Position numbers and translations under genes: made by a program
Notes under the pieces: model-generated
Databases searched by the model: none
Told to the model about the DNA's origin: nothing
Seen by the model: the letters and a program-made list of their open reading frames with translations, nothing else
In this document: piece after piece, positions 28,633 through 36,778 of the stretch
Layout: the number at the start of each line of letters is the position of its first letter
How positions within the stretch are numbered: position 1 is the first letter of the stretch
Assembly (NCBI RefSeq): GCF_003258515.1
Contig: NZ_QGEH01000001.1
Span: 992,001 to 1,056,000 of the forward strand
Length of the DNA: 64,000 nt
Origin: Marinobacter bohaiensis
Lineage (GTDB): Bacteria; Pseudomonadota; Gammaproteobacteria; Pseudomonadales; Oleiphilaceae
Reading direction: 5' to 3'

Positions 28633-29133
28633 TTGGATCCAGTTTCTTATTTGTTTACCGCTTACCTGAATACGGTACAGACCAATGTTCAGGAGCATTT
28701 TGCTGAACGGTACGGCACCCAGATTACGCCGGTCGAGATTCAATACGAGGGCGTCGAAGTGGCGTTTCAGCACCAACTCTGGCGCATTCGGGAAAAGAGC
28801 GTTTGCGGCAATGTCAGTCATAACCTGCAAGCGTTTTCTGAATGCACGCTGAAGGCGAAAGAACTCTTTGGCGAGCTTTGTTCCGAACTTTCCAAAGCGC
28901 CGCAGCAGAACTGGAAGCATGGGAAGTTTCGGACGATGTATTGCAATGCATCGGTGTCGTTTAGACCGACGGTTGCGCGCGTGAGTGCTAGTACGGAAGA
29001 GACTGAGCTGGCGAAGGCGAGGCAGGCTTGTAATGCGGCTACGGTGGCGGCTATGGGGAATCGGGAGCCTGAGGTTTTGCGGGAGAAGCGGGAGTTGTGT
29101 GGGGCGTACGAGGAGCTCAAGTCAGTGAAATAA
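28633..29133 (+). CDS. Unknown protein following the NERD gene
   Basis: I do not recognise this 166-residue product. It is soluble, with a mixed N-terminal part and a charged helical C-terminus (ETELAKARQACNAATVAA, REKRELCGAYEELKSVK). It has a TTG start, no clear ribosome site and lies six bases after the NERD gene, which suggests cotranscription. Its stop codon TAA is part of the 19-nt repeat at 29128-29146, so the original 3' end may have been altered by an insertion there. Confidence 0.55.
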   Translation: MDPVSYLFTAYLNTVQTNVQEHFAERYGTQITPVEIQYEGVEVAFQHQLWRIREKSVCGNVSHNLQAFSECTLKAKELFGELCSELSKAPQQNWKHGKFRTMYCNASVSFRPTVARVSASTEETELAKARQACNAATVAAMGNREPEVLREKRELCGAYEELKSVK

Positions 29134-29146
29134 ATCTGTCCCCGTT
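29128..29146 (+). repeat. Left copy of a 19-nt inverted repeat bracketing the island
   Basis: AAATAAATCTGTCCCCGTT recurs at 39607-39625 in opposite orientation with 18 of 19 bases equal. The sequence type resembles solo ends of Y1-transposase-linked palindromic elements. A clear drop in GC begins immediately to its right. Confidence 0.5.
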
Positions 29147-29370
29147 ATTGCAGATATTGGTTTCATTCAGTCCAATTTAAAATGTTTTATTTAGTAAATA
29201 TTATGTATTATTAATATTGAATCGAGTTTTAATATATTATGCTTGTTTTACGTTAGCTTGTTTAGGTGCGGTGGCGATTAATGGCTTGACGATTTCAGGA
29301 TGCTGTTTGTTGGGCGGTATTATTTTCTGGCAATATAAGCAATATTAACAAATTAATAAAGGTTATAAGT

Positions 29371-30561
29371 ATGTCTTTTAAAGTAATCGGGAAAGCAAAA
29401 GATCTAAAGAGCGGAGCGGAGATTATATATTGTCAGGCTTCGCCCGATCAATATTTAAAAATCGTTGGAAACAATTTTGGTGAGTTTACTATACAAAGGC
29501 GGCGTGAGAGCCACAAGGCGTATAGACGACTTAAGGCCGACATTCTTGAGGGAGCTTTGCTGCCATCTATTACCCTCGCGGTGAAGCCGCATCTCGTCAG
29601 CGATATTATCTCAGTTCGAGACGATTGGGAGGCACTTTCAGAAAAGCTAAATAAGAGCGGAACAGTCGACATTCTGGACGGGCTCCAAAGAACATATATA
29701 TTGTCAGATATAAAGAGTGAAGAGAGTGAATTTAAAGAAGGGCAGGAATTATTACTTGAGTTTTGGTTAGAGTCAGATATAAGTAAGCTGATATATAGAA
29801 TGATTGTTCTCAATTCAGGTCAGAAGGCAATGTCGATGCGCCATCAAGTCGAGTTGTTGTTTATGTCGCTAAAGGAAACAATTGAAAGTCAAGTAAAAGG
29901 CATAGAGTTGATTCGCGAAAAAGATGCCAAAAGAAGAACCCAGCCTTCAAAATACTCGTTAAACAATATTGCTTCATCTTACCAATCTTTCATTACTGCG
30001 TCGCCGGAGAACGATAAAGAAAATATGGTGGCTCAGAAGCTAATTGACGAAGATGCATTCGATTCTTCTGAGGAAGAATTGAATCAAAAGTTTGGCGACT
30101 TTATTTTTTACCTGAACAAATTTTATGAACTGGATCAGATATGTTGGGAGGTGTACTCCTCGTCAAAGCTCGAAAGACAGAGGCTCGATCTAAGCAGCGA
30201 GAATGTGACAGAAGAAGACATCAAGCGAGACGGAAAGTTGGCAATTCTCGAGGAATCTGCGGGTTGGCTTGGATCTGAAAATACCATGCAATCGTTTTTT
30301 AGTGCAGTTGCTCAATATATTAATTTAGATCGTAGGGATCGAGTAAACCGGGCGCTGGACTCGCTTTTAGAAATCTCCAAAGTAGCTAATGAAGATCCCC
30401 TTGGAATGTTTAGTTACACCAAGGTGAAATCTGGACTCAATCCAAGAAAACAAAATGTTGGATATGCAACTCGTAGATTAATTGCAAATGGCTTCAAAGA
30501 GTTCTTTAGGGAAGAAGGGGCATTGAGTCTAAATGATTGTTGGCCTCAGGCGGCGGAGTAG
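29371..30561 (+). CDS. ParB/DGQHR-like protein of unknown function (first gene of a HEPN cassette)
   Basis: This 396-residue protein is encoded in AT-rich DNA. DILDGLQRTYIL (DGLQR at 103-107) and VLNSGQKAMSMRHQVELLF (147 onward) recall the DGQ(H/Q)R and 'LN-G---S' motifs of DndB/DGQHR and DUF262 ParB-fold proteins. No nuclease motif is obvious. The rest is mainly helical. AAAGG lies eight bases upstream of the ATG. The next gene starts five bases after the stop and encodes a HEPN-motif protein. The family call rests on motifs only, and remote similarity could mislead. Confidence 0.5.
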   Translation: MSFKVIGKAKDLKSGAEIIYCQASPDQYLKIVGNNFGEFTIQRRRESHKAYRRLKADILEGALLPSITLAVKPHLVSDIISVRDDWEALSEKLNKSGTVDILDGLQRTYILSDIKSEESEFKEGQELLLEFWLESDISKLIYRMIVLNSGQKAMSMRHQVELLFMSLKETIESQVKGIELIREKDAKRRTQPSKYSLNNIASSYQSFITASPENDKENMVAQKLIDEDAFDSSEEELNQKFGDFIFYLNKFYELDQICWEVYSSSKLERQRLDLSSENVTEEDIKRDGKLAILEESAGWLGSENTMQSFFSAVAQYINLDRRDRVNRALDSLLEISKVANEDPLGMFSYTKVKSGLNPRKQNVGYATRRLIANGFKEFFREEGALSLNDCWPQAAE

Positions 30562-30566
30562 TTTAA

Positions 30567-31703
30567 ATGCCTGAATTAGAGAATTTTATTTTACCTGATG
30601 AAGTAAAAGAATTTATTATTCGAAATACAGATTTTGGGTCTGAAGATATCATAGTACAGGAAGATGAAAAGGGTACGCTGGTCTGTGGTAACTATATTAT
30701 TCCAATATATGCGCTGGATGCATCCTACGATTCTTCAGAGGACGTCGAAGTTATTGACGAAGAACAATCTGTATTGGGGGTTCTTTGTCCAGTTCAAGGT
30801 ATAACTGGCGATATTTCTAGCATGACGGAATCGAGAGTTTTGTCGTGGATATTTGAAAATATAAAACTTGGTTTGAACTTTGAAATAGGTGATACTTATC
30901 GATTTTCAAGAAGCTATTTGTCCTTGAGCAAGGATTTCAAGGACAAATATTTTTCGGATTATTATTTCAGTGCGCCCATCTGGGGTGGTTTTAGTCATAT
31001 TGAAAATTTAACTCCTTTTAAAAAACAAGGTATTCCGAGAGTTCAAGCAATCTCTGGCGTCAAAATTCCAAAAGACAGAAGTTTAGATCATCTGAATTTG
31101 GCATTAATGTCTAGCAATTCTTTCGATAGGTTTCTTAAGTATTATCATCAGATTGAGATGATATTTGATTTTGTGTTTGTTAGGAAAATAAAAAAACTTG
31201 ATGACTCTACTTTAGATGGCTATCGAGATATAATTAAGTCGCTCGCAAGAAAAGAGCTAGACATTCTTTGTCAAATTTTAAAAGATTATGTCGAAGATTT
31301 GAGTGGATCGATAGAGATAATAAATGGTCTTGATGTAAATTCTCATCGGCAACTGATCTTCGAAGTTTTTCAAAATAATGATAAAGAGGGGAATCCTTTA
31401 AGCAAAAAATCTCATGCTCACGCGTGGGGTCGTGTCGTTGAATTCATTGAGCTAGGTACCTTTTCCGAAGAAAAAATTAATGAAATATTTTCAAATTCGA
31501 CAGATCCCAGGGATAAAATAATAAATATTTTGGCCTATTGGGTATATCGGATTAGATGCTCCATTGCACATAATAAAATTAGTGAGTTTGCATTTTCGAT
31601 GGGGGATGAAAGATTTGTCTGCGAGTTCGGAGAACCACTAATTAAGGAGGTGGTCTTGCAAGTTTTCAGAAGTGAGAGATTTAAAGCGATACTTAGCGAT
31701 TAG
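30567..31703 (+). CDS. HEPN-motif protein of unknown function (second gene of the cassette)
   Basis: The 378-residue protein has no similarity I recognise over its first 300 residues. Near the C-terminus, YRIRCSIAHNKIS carries the HEPN ribonuclease motif R-x4-H (Arg330, His335) inside a hydrophobic helix, followed by a short strand-rich end. HEPN domains of ApeA, Cas13 and many toxins cut RNA. The gene is AT-rich, coupled to the preceding gene and has no upstream promoter space. A role as RNA-targeting effector in phage defence is inference. Confidence 0.55.
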   Translation: MPELENFILPDEVKEFIIRNTDFGSEDIIVQEDEKGTLVCGNYIIPIYALDASYDSSEDVEVIDEEQSVLGVLCPVQGITGDISSMTESRVLSWIFENIKLGLNFEIGDTYRFSRSYLSLSKDFKDKYFSDYYFSAPIWGGFSHIENLTPFKKQGIPRVQAISGVKIPKDRSLDHLNLALMSSNSFDRFLKYYHQIEMIFDFVFVRKIKKLDDSTLDGYRDIIKSLARKELDILCQILKDYVEDLSGSIEIINGLDVNSHRQLIFEVFQNNDKEGNPLSKKSHAHAWGRVVEFIELGTFSEEKINEIFSNSTDPRDKIINILAYWVYRIRCSIAHNKISEFAFSMGDERFVCEFGEPLIKEVVLQVFRSERFKAILSD

Positions 31704-31740
31704 GACCAAAAGGATAATGATGAGAGAGCGGCGTGATTAA

Positions 31741-32035
31741 TGGGGTCAGAGCGCATATTTATTGATCAACTCTGACGCCTTGGCTCCAGTGCGTTAGACT
31801 CCCCGAAGCCAAAGGAATTGGCTTCAAAGCGGATCAGAACACGGACGTTGCAATGCCCAGGAAGACACGGATGTATCTCCCCGGCGTTCCGGTGCACGTT
31901 GTCCAGCGTGGACACAACCGGGATGCCTGTTTCTTTGCGGATGAGGATTTTCGCTACTACCAACACCTGCTCGCCGAAGGCATGAAACGGTATGGTGCCG
32001 AGCTCCATGCCTATTGCCTGGTGACCAACCAATGA
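31741..32035 (+). pseudogene. Truncated Y1 (IS200/RAYT-type) transposase, copy A
   Basis: From ATG 31853 the frame encodes MPRKTRMYLPGVPVHVVQRG and continues to AYCLVTNQ, then stops. The catalytic HVH motif that should follow has been lost. About 290 bp, including the upstream hairpin GAAGCC...GGCTTC (31805-31825) and the GTCAGAG...CTCTGAC end, match copy B at 34158 at roughly nine bases in ten, in the same orientation. It marks the left flank of the 32159-34055 cassette. Confidence 0.8.
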
Positions 32036-32158
32036 TAGGGGTTAGTTCAATCTGCCCCCCCGGGCTCGACCGAAATCGGCCATTAAATTTGCTCCCCCTG
32101 ATCCTAGCTGGCTTCTACCGTATCGTTGGTGTAACCCCCATCCACTGAGGAGATGACC

Positions 32159-32458
32159 ATGACTATCCGACTCACAACCCAATGCGCTGATAAGGCACTC
32201 CGATCGACCAGTGCGGTCTACTACATTGCTAAGGCGACAGGGTTACACGGCGACGAAGCGGTGATTAACGCAATGGCCAGACGTGAACGAGACTCCAGTG
32301 GCGTAGGATATGGTGAGGCTGTGACCCTGGCCGCCTTACGGCATAAAGAAATCATGTCTCTGTCTGAAAAAGCCGCCGAGTACAAAGGGCTCAGTGAAGA
32401 GCTTTCTCGAAATGAGGGGACAACTGAGGGGGCAATCCCAAGCCCGCTGCTAGCGTAA
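32159..32458 (+). CDS. Unknown 99-residue protein, first gene of a repeat-flanked cassette
   Basis: I do not recognise this small protein. It is helical and polar, with MTIRLTTQCADKAL at the start and a charged middle (RRERDSSGVGYGEAVTLAALRHKEIM). GAGGAG lies six bases upstream of the chosen ATG; another ATG at 32153 overlaps that site. Ten bases separate its stop from the 528-residue gene, so the two are probably one operon. A regulator or antitoxin role would fit its size but nothing in sequence proves it. Confidence 0.5.
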   Translation: MTIRLTTQCADKALRSTSAVYYIAKATGLHGDEAVINAMARRERDSSGVGYGEAVTLAALRHKEIMSLSEKAAEYKGLSEELSRNEGTTEGAIPSPLLA

Positions 32459-32468
32459 GGATGGAACC

Positions 32469-34055
32469 ATGAATAACACCCTCAATGAATGCGAGGTTGC
32501 TGCTCTGAGATCAGCCCTCAAGCACTCAACCGATCCACTGAGTGCCGAGGCCTTATTGGGCGAGGGAGAGATTGAGTTCCGGACCCTTAAAAGACGATGG
32601 GTCGGAGCTCCGTGCAGGGGTACCGCAGAGTTCATTGTTCACATGCTACTCGATGACGACGCAAGGAAGATCGTTTTTGTCTCACCATATGAGCTGGGCA
32701 ACCAAGACGTGATCGACGAAAATGCGCTCAGCGAACGACGCCTGATTGAATACTTGGAAACATTGAGAGATGGCGCTGGCATCGTAGGTATCGAAGATGT
32801 TCTCAAGGATCTCAAGAAAAAGGTGCTGGATCTAACGGGACGAAAATACAGATCCTACACCAGCAAGGACGATGGGACACCAGCTGACCGAGTGGCTCGT
32901 TCGTATGCCATCAAAGCGTTGAGCACCCTCTATCGCTATCGCAATTGGGAGCCGAAGATTTTTAGCCGGTTTGCGATCCCCCAAAAGTCGAACAACTTTA
33001 ATCTGGAACTGCGCGATGCCTTCCCGCTGGACTGGACTGATGATTCGGCGAAAACAGGTGTGGCTCTGTACTCTGACCTGAAGCAAAGCCTAACTTTCGG
33101 TATGAGTAAAGAGGAGATTAACACCATCTTGCCAGCGATGGGGGAGGTCTCCGATCGTTTCGCCGGCAGTTCGTGCGCATCCTCACTGGCGATCTCAGTG
33201 CTTGCATCTAAGCCGGATGCTGATCTCAGCTTCATTAGTGAAGAGGATGTCCGTGAAGCACTTAAACCGGAGCATCCACCAAGCGAAGACGAGAGGTCCA
33301 ATCGACTTGATATTGATTTGTACATTGGCCTGACACTTCGAGAAGTCGAGCTCCGCCTTCTCGGCAAGGACTTCCTCAATCGTTTTCTAGCCTCGGAAAA
33401 GGCAGGCGTCCCAGCGTTAGAGGGACGATCGAGCGATAACGTGCTGATGGTGCTCGAAGCCATGCAGTCAGGGGATTCTCAGAATTTTGCGGAGATGTTG
33501 AGTCACCTGCTGGGCTATAACGTGTCGAAAATGACTCTTGAGCAGGCTATCTACCATTCAGCAAGACTTGCCCGGGTCGTCAAAATGTCATCAGGGCTGG
33601 CTAACCTTGCTCAGGCTGAGAATGGATCACCAGCCTTAACTAACCTCGAACGGCTGGCCGCCGTCATCGCTTGTCTTAGTGAAGCGGAAAATCCAGTTCG
33701 GACAAAAGCATACTGGTACGGTAAGAAAAACTCTTCCAGCAATCCACTGTTCTATCTCGACAAGATCGAAGACATTTCCAGCCAGAAAAAAATTCCGGAA
33801 CACTATCTGGAGTACTGGTTTCGCAGGTTCACGCTGGTACTGTATCGACTGGCGGGGCAGGAAGCTCTTTGGCACAGCCAAAACACTCTCGAGCAGTTGG
33901 AGGGTGAGCTGGTGACCCACTTGTTTCGAACTCGTGACGTGACGACGGCAGCGGACGTGGTCACTGGTTACTTCTCCGATTTCCCCGATGTGCGGGCTAT
34001 GAGTAGGTCTGCAGAGGTAATCTTGCCAATCAGGCTCACTCTGTCACCGCCCTGA
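32469..34055 (+). CDS. Unknown 528-residue protein, second gene of a repeat-flanked cassette
   Basis: The product is soluble, mostly helical and has no motif I can name. There is no Walker, HExxH or PD-(D/E)XK pattern. N-terminal features include KRRWVGAPCRGTAEFIVHML; the C-terminus has EYWFRRFTLVLYRLAGQEALW. Base composition lies between the GC-rich chromosome and the AT-rich neighbours. It is flanked with its small partner by direct copies of a decayed Y1 transposase, which suggests transfer as a unit. Function is unknown. Confidence 0.6.
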   Translation: MNNTLNECEVAALRSALKHSTDPLSAEALLGEGEIEFRTLKRRWVGAPCRGTAEFIVHMLLDDDARKIVFVSPYELGNQDVIDENALSERRLIEYLETLRDGAGIVGIEDVLKDLKKKVLDLTGRKYRSYTSKDDGTPADRVARSYAIKALSTLYRYRNWEPKIFSRFAIPQKSNNFNLELRDAFPLDWTDDSAKTGVALYSDLKQSLTFGMSKEEINTILPAMGEVSDRFAGSSCASSLAISVLASKPDADLSFISEEDVREALKPEHPPSEDERSNRLDIDLYIGLTLREVELRLLGKDFLNRFLASEKAGVPALEGRSSDNVLMVLEAMQSGDSQNFAEMLSHLLGYNVSKMTLEQAIYHSARLARVVKMSSGLANLAQAENGSPALTNLERLAAVIACLSEAENPVRTKAYWYGKKNSSSNPLFYLDKIEDISSQKKIPEHYLEYWFRRFTLVLYRLAGQEALWHSQNTLEQLEGELVTHLFRTRDVTTAADVVTGYFSDFPDVRAMSRSAEVILPIRLTLSPP

Positions 34056-34157
34056 GGCAGTAATTAAGAGACGACGGCGTCAGAGTTAAAGGGGTCACCC
34101 ATTAGCCAGCCGGGGTCAATAGGCAATAGCAAGCCCGCATTATTAATGTGTTTCATT

Positions 34158-34727
34158 AATGGAGTCGGAGCGCATAGTTATTGACCAACTCTGACGCCCA
34201 ATCCACAGTGCGCTAGAATCCGCGAAGCCAAAGGATTTGGCTTCAAAGTGGATCAAAACACGGATGTCGCAATGCCCAGGAAGACACGGACGTATCTCCC
34301 CGGCGTTCCCGTGCACGTTGTCCAGCGTGGCCACAATCGGGATGCCTGTTTCTTTGCGGATGAGGATTTCCGCTACTACCAACACCTGATCGCCGAAGGC
34401 ATGAAACGGTATGGCGCCGATCTCCATGCCTATTGCCTGATGACCAACCACGTTCATCTGCTATTCACGCCCCACCAGCCCGACAGCCTCTCCCGGCTGA
34501 TGCAGCATGTGGGCAGCTTGTACGTCCGCTATATCAACCGCACTTATCGTCGATCAGGCACGTTGTGGGAAGGCCGGCACTAGGGCAGTCTGGTGGATGT
34601 GGAAAGCTATCTGATCAGTTGTTATTGCTACATCGCGCTGAATTCAAACGCCTTGGATGAAACCTGCGTATATGTTCCCTTGAGCGGCATAATGACTCGT
34701 GCGGAGTGGTTAGATCAGAAGCTGTGA
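34158..34727 (+). pseudogene. Y1 (IS200/RAYT-type) transposase with in-frame stop, copy B
   Basis: Translation from ATG 34272 (or GTG 34248) gives MPRKTRTYLPGVPVHVVQRG and the intact HUH motif in MTNHVHLLF. It runs to GTLWEGRH, where TAG at 34581-34583 interrupts. The same frame continues as GSLVDVESYLISCYCYIALN, including the region of the catalytic tyrosine, to a stop at 34725-34727. The C-terminus seems shortened. A perfect hairpin GAAGCCAAA/TTTGGCTTC (34224-34244) lies just upstream, as expected for REP-associated transposases. Confidence 0.85.
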
Positions 34728-34843
34728 GCTTGCCTTTCCGCCCAAGTTAACTTATTGGAAACGTATTTAAATCAGAAGATTACAGAAAACCCGATGTCGA
34801 TCGGGCACGATTCCCTTACGACGTCCATTTGCAGGAGAAGGCA

Positions 34844-35068
34844 ATGAGCAGTACGAAGAAAATCGTTCAGGAGAAGGGCGGTTATGCGGTTGTAAAGATT
34901 ACTGAGTTGGATGAAGAGGGTAACGCTATTGGCGTGTCTTATGTGATCGTTGACCCTAGCGGTCGGGTGGTCGAGTCGGGTCTTTCATATGATGATGCGT
35001 TGAGACGACTCGAAGAGCTAGGCGAAGATTTTGAACCACCTACGCCGGGCCCCAGTATGGGCATGTAG
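34844..35068 (+). CDS. Small acidic protein of unknown function
   Basis: The 74-residue protein starts at an ATG preceded by AGGAGAAGG. It contains a short beta-rich unit (GYAVVKITELDEEGNAIGVSY, then IVDPSGRVVESG) followed by a helix and a Pro/Gly tail. I know no family for it. It stands alone, between a decayed transposase and a membrane protein gene, and is followed by a clear hairpin terminator. Confidence 0.6.
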   Translation: MSSTKKIVQEKGGYAVVKITELDEEGNAIGVSYVIVDPSGRVVESGLSYDDALRRLEELGEDFEPPTPGPSMGM

Positions 35069-35077
35069 TGTTTACGG

Positions 35078-35100
35078 GGAGGGAGGCATTGCCTCCCTCC
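35078..35100 (+). terminator. Hairpin terminator after the 74-residue gene
   Basis: GGAGGGAGGC and GCCTCCCTCC form a perfect ten-base stem with an ATT loop, starting ten bases after the stop codon. Only a weak T-rich sequence (TTAGATT) follows. Confidence 0.65.
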
Positions 35101-35137
35101 TTAGATTACGGGCGTAGAAAACGGGATTTATAGTAAT

Positions 35138-35172
35138 TAATGGATTAGAGCACATATTTATTAAAGAGTGGT
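35138..35172 (+). repeat. Relic of the Y1-element left end
   Basis: TAATGGATTAGAGCACATAT and what follows matches the left end of transposase copies A and B (TAATGGGGTCAGAGCGCATA and following). No transposase frame follows it, so it appears to be a solo element end. Confidence 0.45.
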
Positions 35173-35187
35173 CGGGCGGTTGCTTTA

Positions 35188-35655
35188 ATGAATGGTTATG
35201 GAATTTTTATGGATCCTATTCAAGCAGGTATTTTTGAAGTAGAAAGACAGGCAAAGAAAGCGAAGTTTAATGTATCCGTGTTCTGCGCCTCGATGAGGGA
35301 AAGTTCAAGGAGTTTTTCTAAGATTCGAGAAGATGACATGGATTTTGATCGTAAGCTTAAAGATAAGATAGGCCAAGCTCTGTCGGAACAGAGCGGGGAT
35401 GAAGCCTCTCCCTCTTATTGGGCTTTTTGCGCCGATTCTCACGCTATATCTATGGGAACGTTTAGCAAGCTCTATTCCGTAATGATTGCGGCTCTGGGCT
35501 TGTCGTGCACATATCTTTTTGCGAATGATCATGTGCCGCTCTTTGTCGTCTCTGTGATTTTTTTATTTATTTTAACGAAAGCGAAATGGGGTATCGATAA
35601 ATATTGTGAAACTTTAAATAGAATTTCGCTTGCTTTGGCAAATTTAAAAAGATAA
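35188..35655 (+). CDS. Small membrane protein of unknown function
   Basis: The 155-residue AT-rich product has a polar helical N-terminal part (residues 1-90) and two hydrophobic segments near 95-112 and 117-133 (LYSVMIAALGLSCTYLFA and LFVVSVIFLFIL). A short basic tail follows. No clear ribosome site precedes the ATG, and the start could be the ATG at 35209. It lies upstream of the 103-bp tandem duplication. The layout of a soluble domain plus two C-terminal membrane helices is seen in some defence effectors, but no family is recognised. Confidence 0.5.
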   Translation: MNGYGIFMDPIQAGIFEVERQAKKAKFNVSVFCASMRESSRSFSKIREDDMDFDRKLKDKIGQALSEQSGDEASPSYWAFCADSHAISMGTFSKLYSVMIAALGLSCTYLFANDHVPLFVVSVIFLFILTKAKWGIDKYCETLNRISLALANLKR

Positions 35656-35656
35656 C

Positions 35657-35862
35657 AAGTACGTACGCGGGGTCAGGTCTTGCGTTTTGCCCCGCCTTGC
35701 CATTTCGTTGTGATGACCGCAGTCTGTTCTCGCCCAAAGTAGAACCACGGAAGGAGCCAAAGTACGTACGCGGGGTCAGGTCTTGCGTTTTGCCCCGCCT
35801 TGCCATTTCGTTGTGATGACCGCAGTCTGTTCTCGCCCAAAGTAGAACCACGGAAGGAGCCA
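35657..35862 (+). repeat. 103-bp tandem duplication of the Y1-transposase left end
   Basis: The unit 35657-35759 is repeated with no difference I can find at 35760-35862. Each unit holds the element end CGCGGGGTCAGGTCTTGCG and ends in the ribosome site GGAAGGAG. Only the second copy leads directly into the transposase start at 35867. Confidence 0.9.
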
Positions 35863-35866
35863 AGGA

Positions 35867-36712
35867 ATGGCCAGACCTTTGCGACTGGAATTTGCCGGCG
35901 CGTTGTATCACGTGACGTCTCGCGGAAACCGGCGGGAGATGGTTTACGAATCAGACGACGACCGCCGCGCCTGGTTGTCGATCCTCGATGAGGTTTGCGA
36001 GATCTTCAACTGGGTATGCCACGCCTATTGTTTGATGGGCAATCACTACCACCTGCTGATCGAAACGCCGGAAGGCAATCTATCGAAAGGCATGCGCCAA
36101 CTGAACGGCGTCTATACGCAGGTTTTCAATCGGCACCATGGCCGGGTAGGGCACGTTTTCCAGGGGCGTTATAAAGCGATTCTGGTTGAGAAGGACAGCT
36201 ACCTGTTGGAGCTGTGCCGCTATATCGTGCTGAACCCTGTTCGTGCTGCGATGGTTCGATCGGCAGTGGAATGGCCTTGGAGCAGTTACCGCGCGACGGC
36301 GGGTTATGAGCGGGATTTAAAGGCACTCGATGTTGATTGGATTCTAGCTGCCTTTGCTGAGCGGCGGGATAGAGCCGTTGAGAGTTACGAGCAATTTGTT
36401 GCTGACGGCAAGAACCAGCCGTCTCCTTGGGAAAGCTTGAAGAACCAGGTCTATCTAGGGAGCGATCAATTCGTTGATGACATGCAGAGGCGAATTGAGG
36501 GGGCTGAACGTCTCAGTGAAATCCCCATGAATCAGCACCGCCCCTTGGCCAAACCACTACAGTTCTATGTGGACTCTGCGTCGTCCCGAAACGAAGCTAT
36601 CCGTTTGGCGTATGCAAGTGGCGGGTACGGCCTGAAAGACATAGGTGATTTCTTTGGGCTTCACTACTCGCGCGTCAGCCGAATTATCCGAGAGGCAAAA
36701 CGCAAGACCTGA
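35867..36712 (+). CDS. REP-associated/IS200-like Y1 transposase, apparently intact
   Basis: The 281-residue protein begins MARPLRLEFAGALYHVTSRG, has the HUH motif in MGNHYHLLIETP (near residue 62) and the tyrosine region CRYIVLNPVRAAMV. It also has a C-terminal helix-turn-helix (YGLKDIGDFFGLHYSRVSRI) found in one RAYT subgroup. Such enzymes cut and move single-stranded DNA at palindromic ends. The gene lies between inverted copies of GGGGTCAGGTCTTGCGTTTT. The whole reading frame is uninterrupted, unlike three decayed relatives nearby. Confidence 0.9.
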   Translation: MARPLRLEFAGALYHVTSRGNRREMVYESDDDRRAWLSILDEVCEIFNWVCHAYCLMGNHYHLLIETPEGNLSKGMRQLNGVYTQVFNRHHGRVGHVFQGRYKAILVEKDSYLLELCRYIVLNPVRAAMVRSAVEWPWSSYRATAGYERDLKALDVDWILAAFAERRDRAVESYEQFVADGKNQPSPWESLKNQVYLGSDQFVDDMQRRIEGAERLSEIPMNQHRPLAKPLQFYVDSASSRNEAIRLAYASGGYGLKDIGDFFGLHYSRVSRIIREAKRKT

Positions 36713-36775
36713 CCCCGCGCATGTGACCCCGCGCATGTGACCCCGCGCATGAGACCGACCCCGCGCATGTGCGTA
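36693..36775 (-). repeat. Right end of the Y1 element with short tandem repeats
   Basis: GGCAAAACGCAAGACCTGAC and the following CCCGCG (36693-36718) are the reverse complement of the left end near 35665-35690 and include the transposase stop codon. Four repeats of a unit based on CCCCGCGCATGTGA follow to about 36775, probably slippage or repeated insertion products. Confidence 0.85.
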
Positions 36776-36778
36776 GAT

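Noticed and set aside
29371-31703. A complete Dnd or SSP phosphorothioation system
   Set aside because: The first gene has DndB-like motifs, but no DndC/SspD sulfotransferase, DndD ATPase or DndE is present. A classical Dnd/SSP locus is not supported.
35657-35862. Two-unit repeat as a minimal CRISPR array
   Set aside because: The whole 103-bp unit is duplicated including the ribosome site, without spacers. It is a tandem duplication of the transposase left end.
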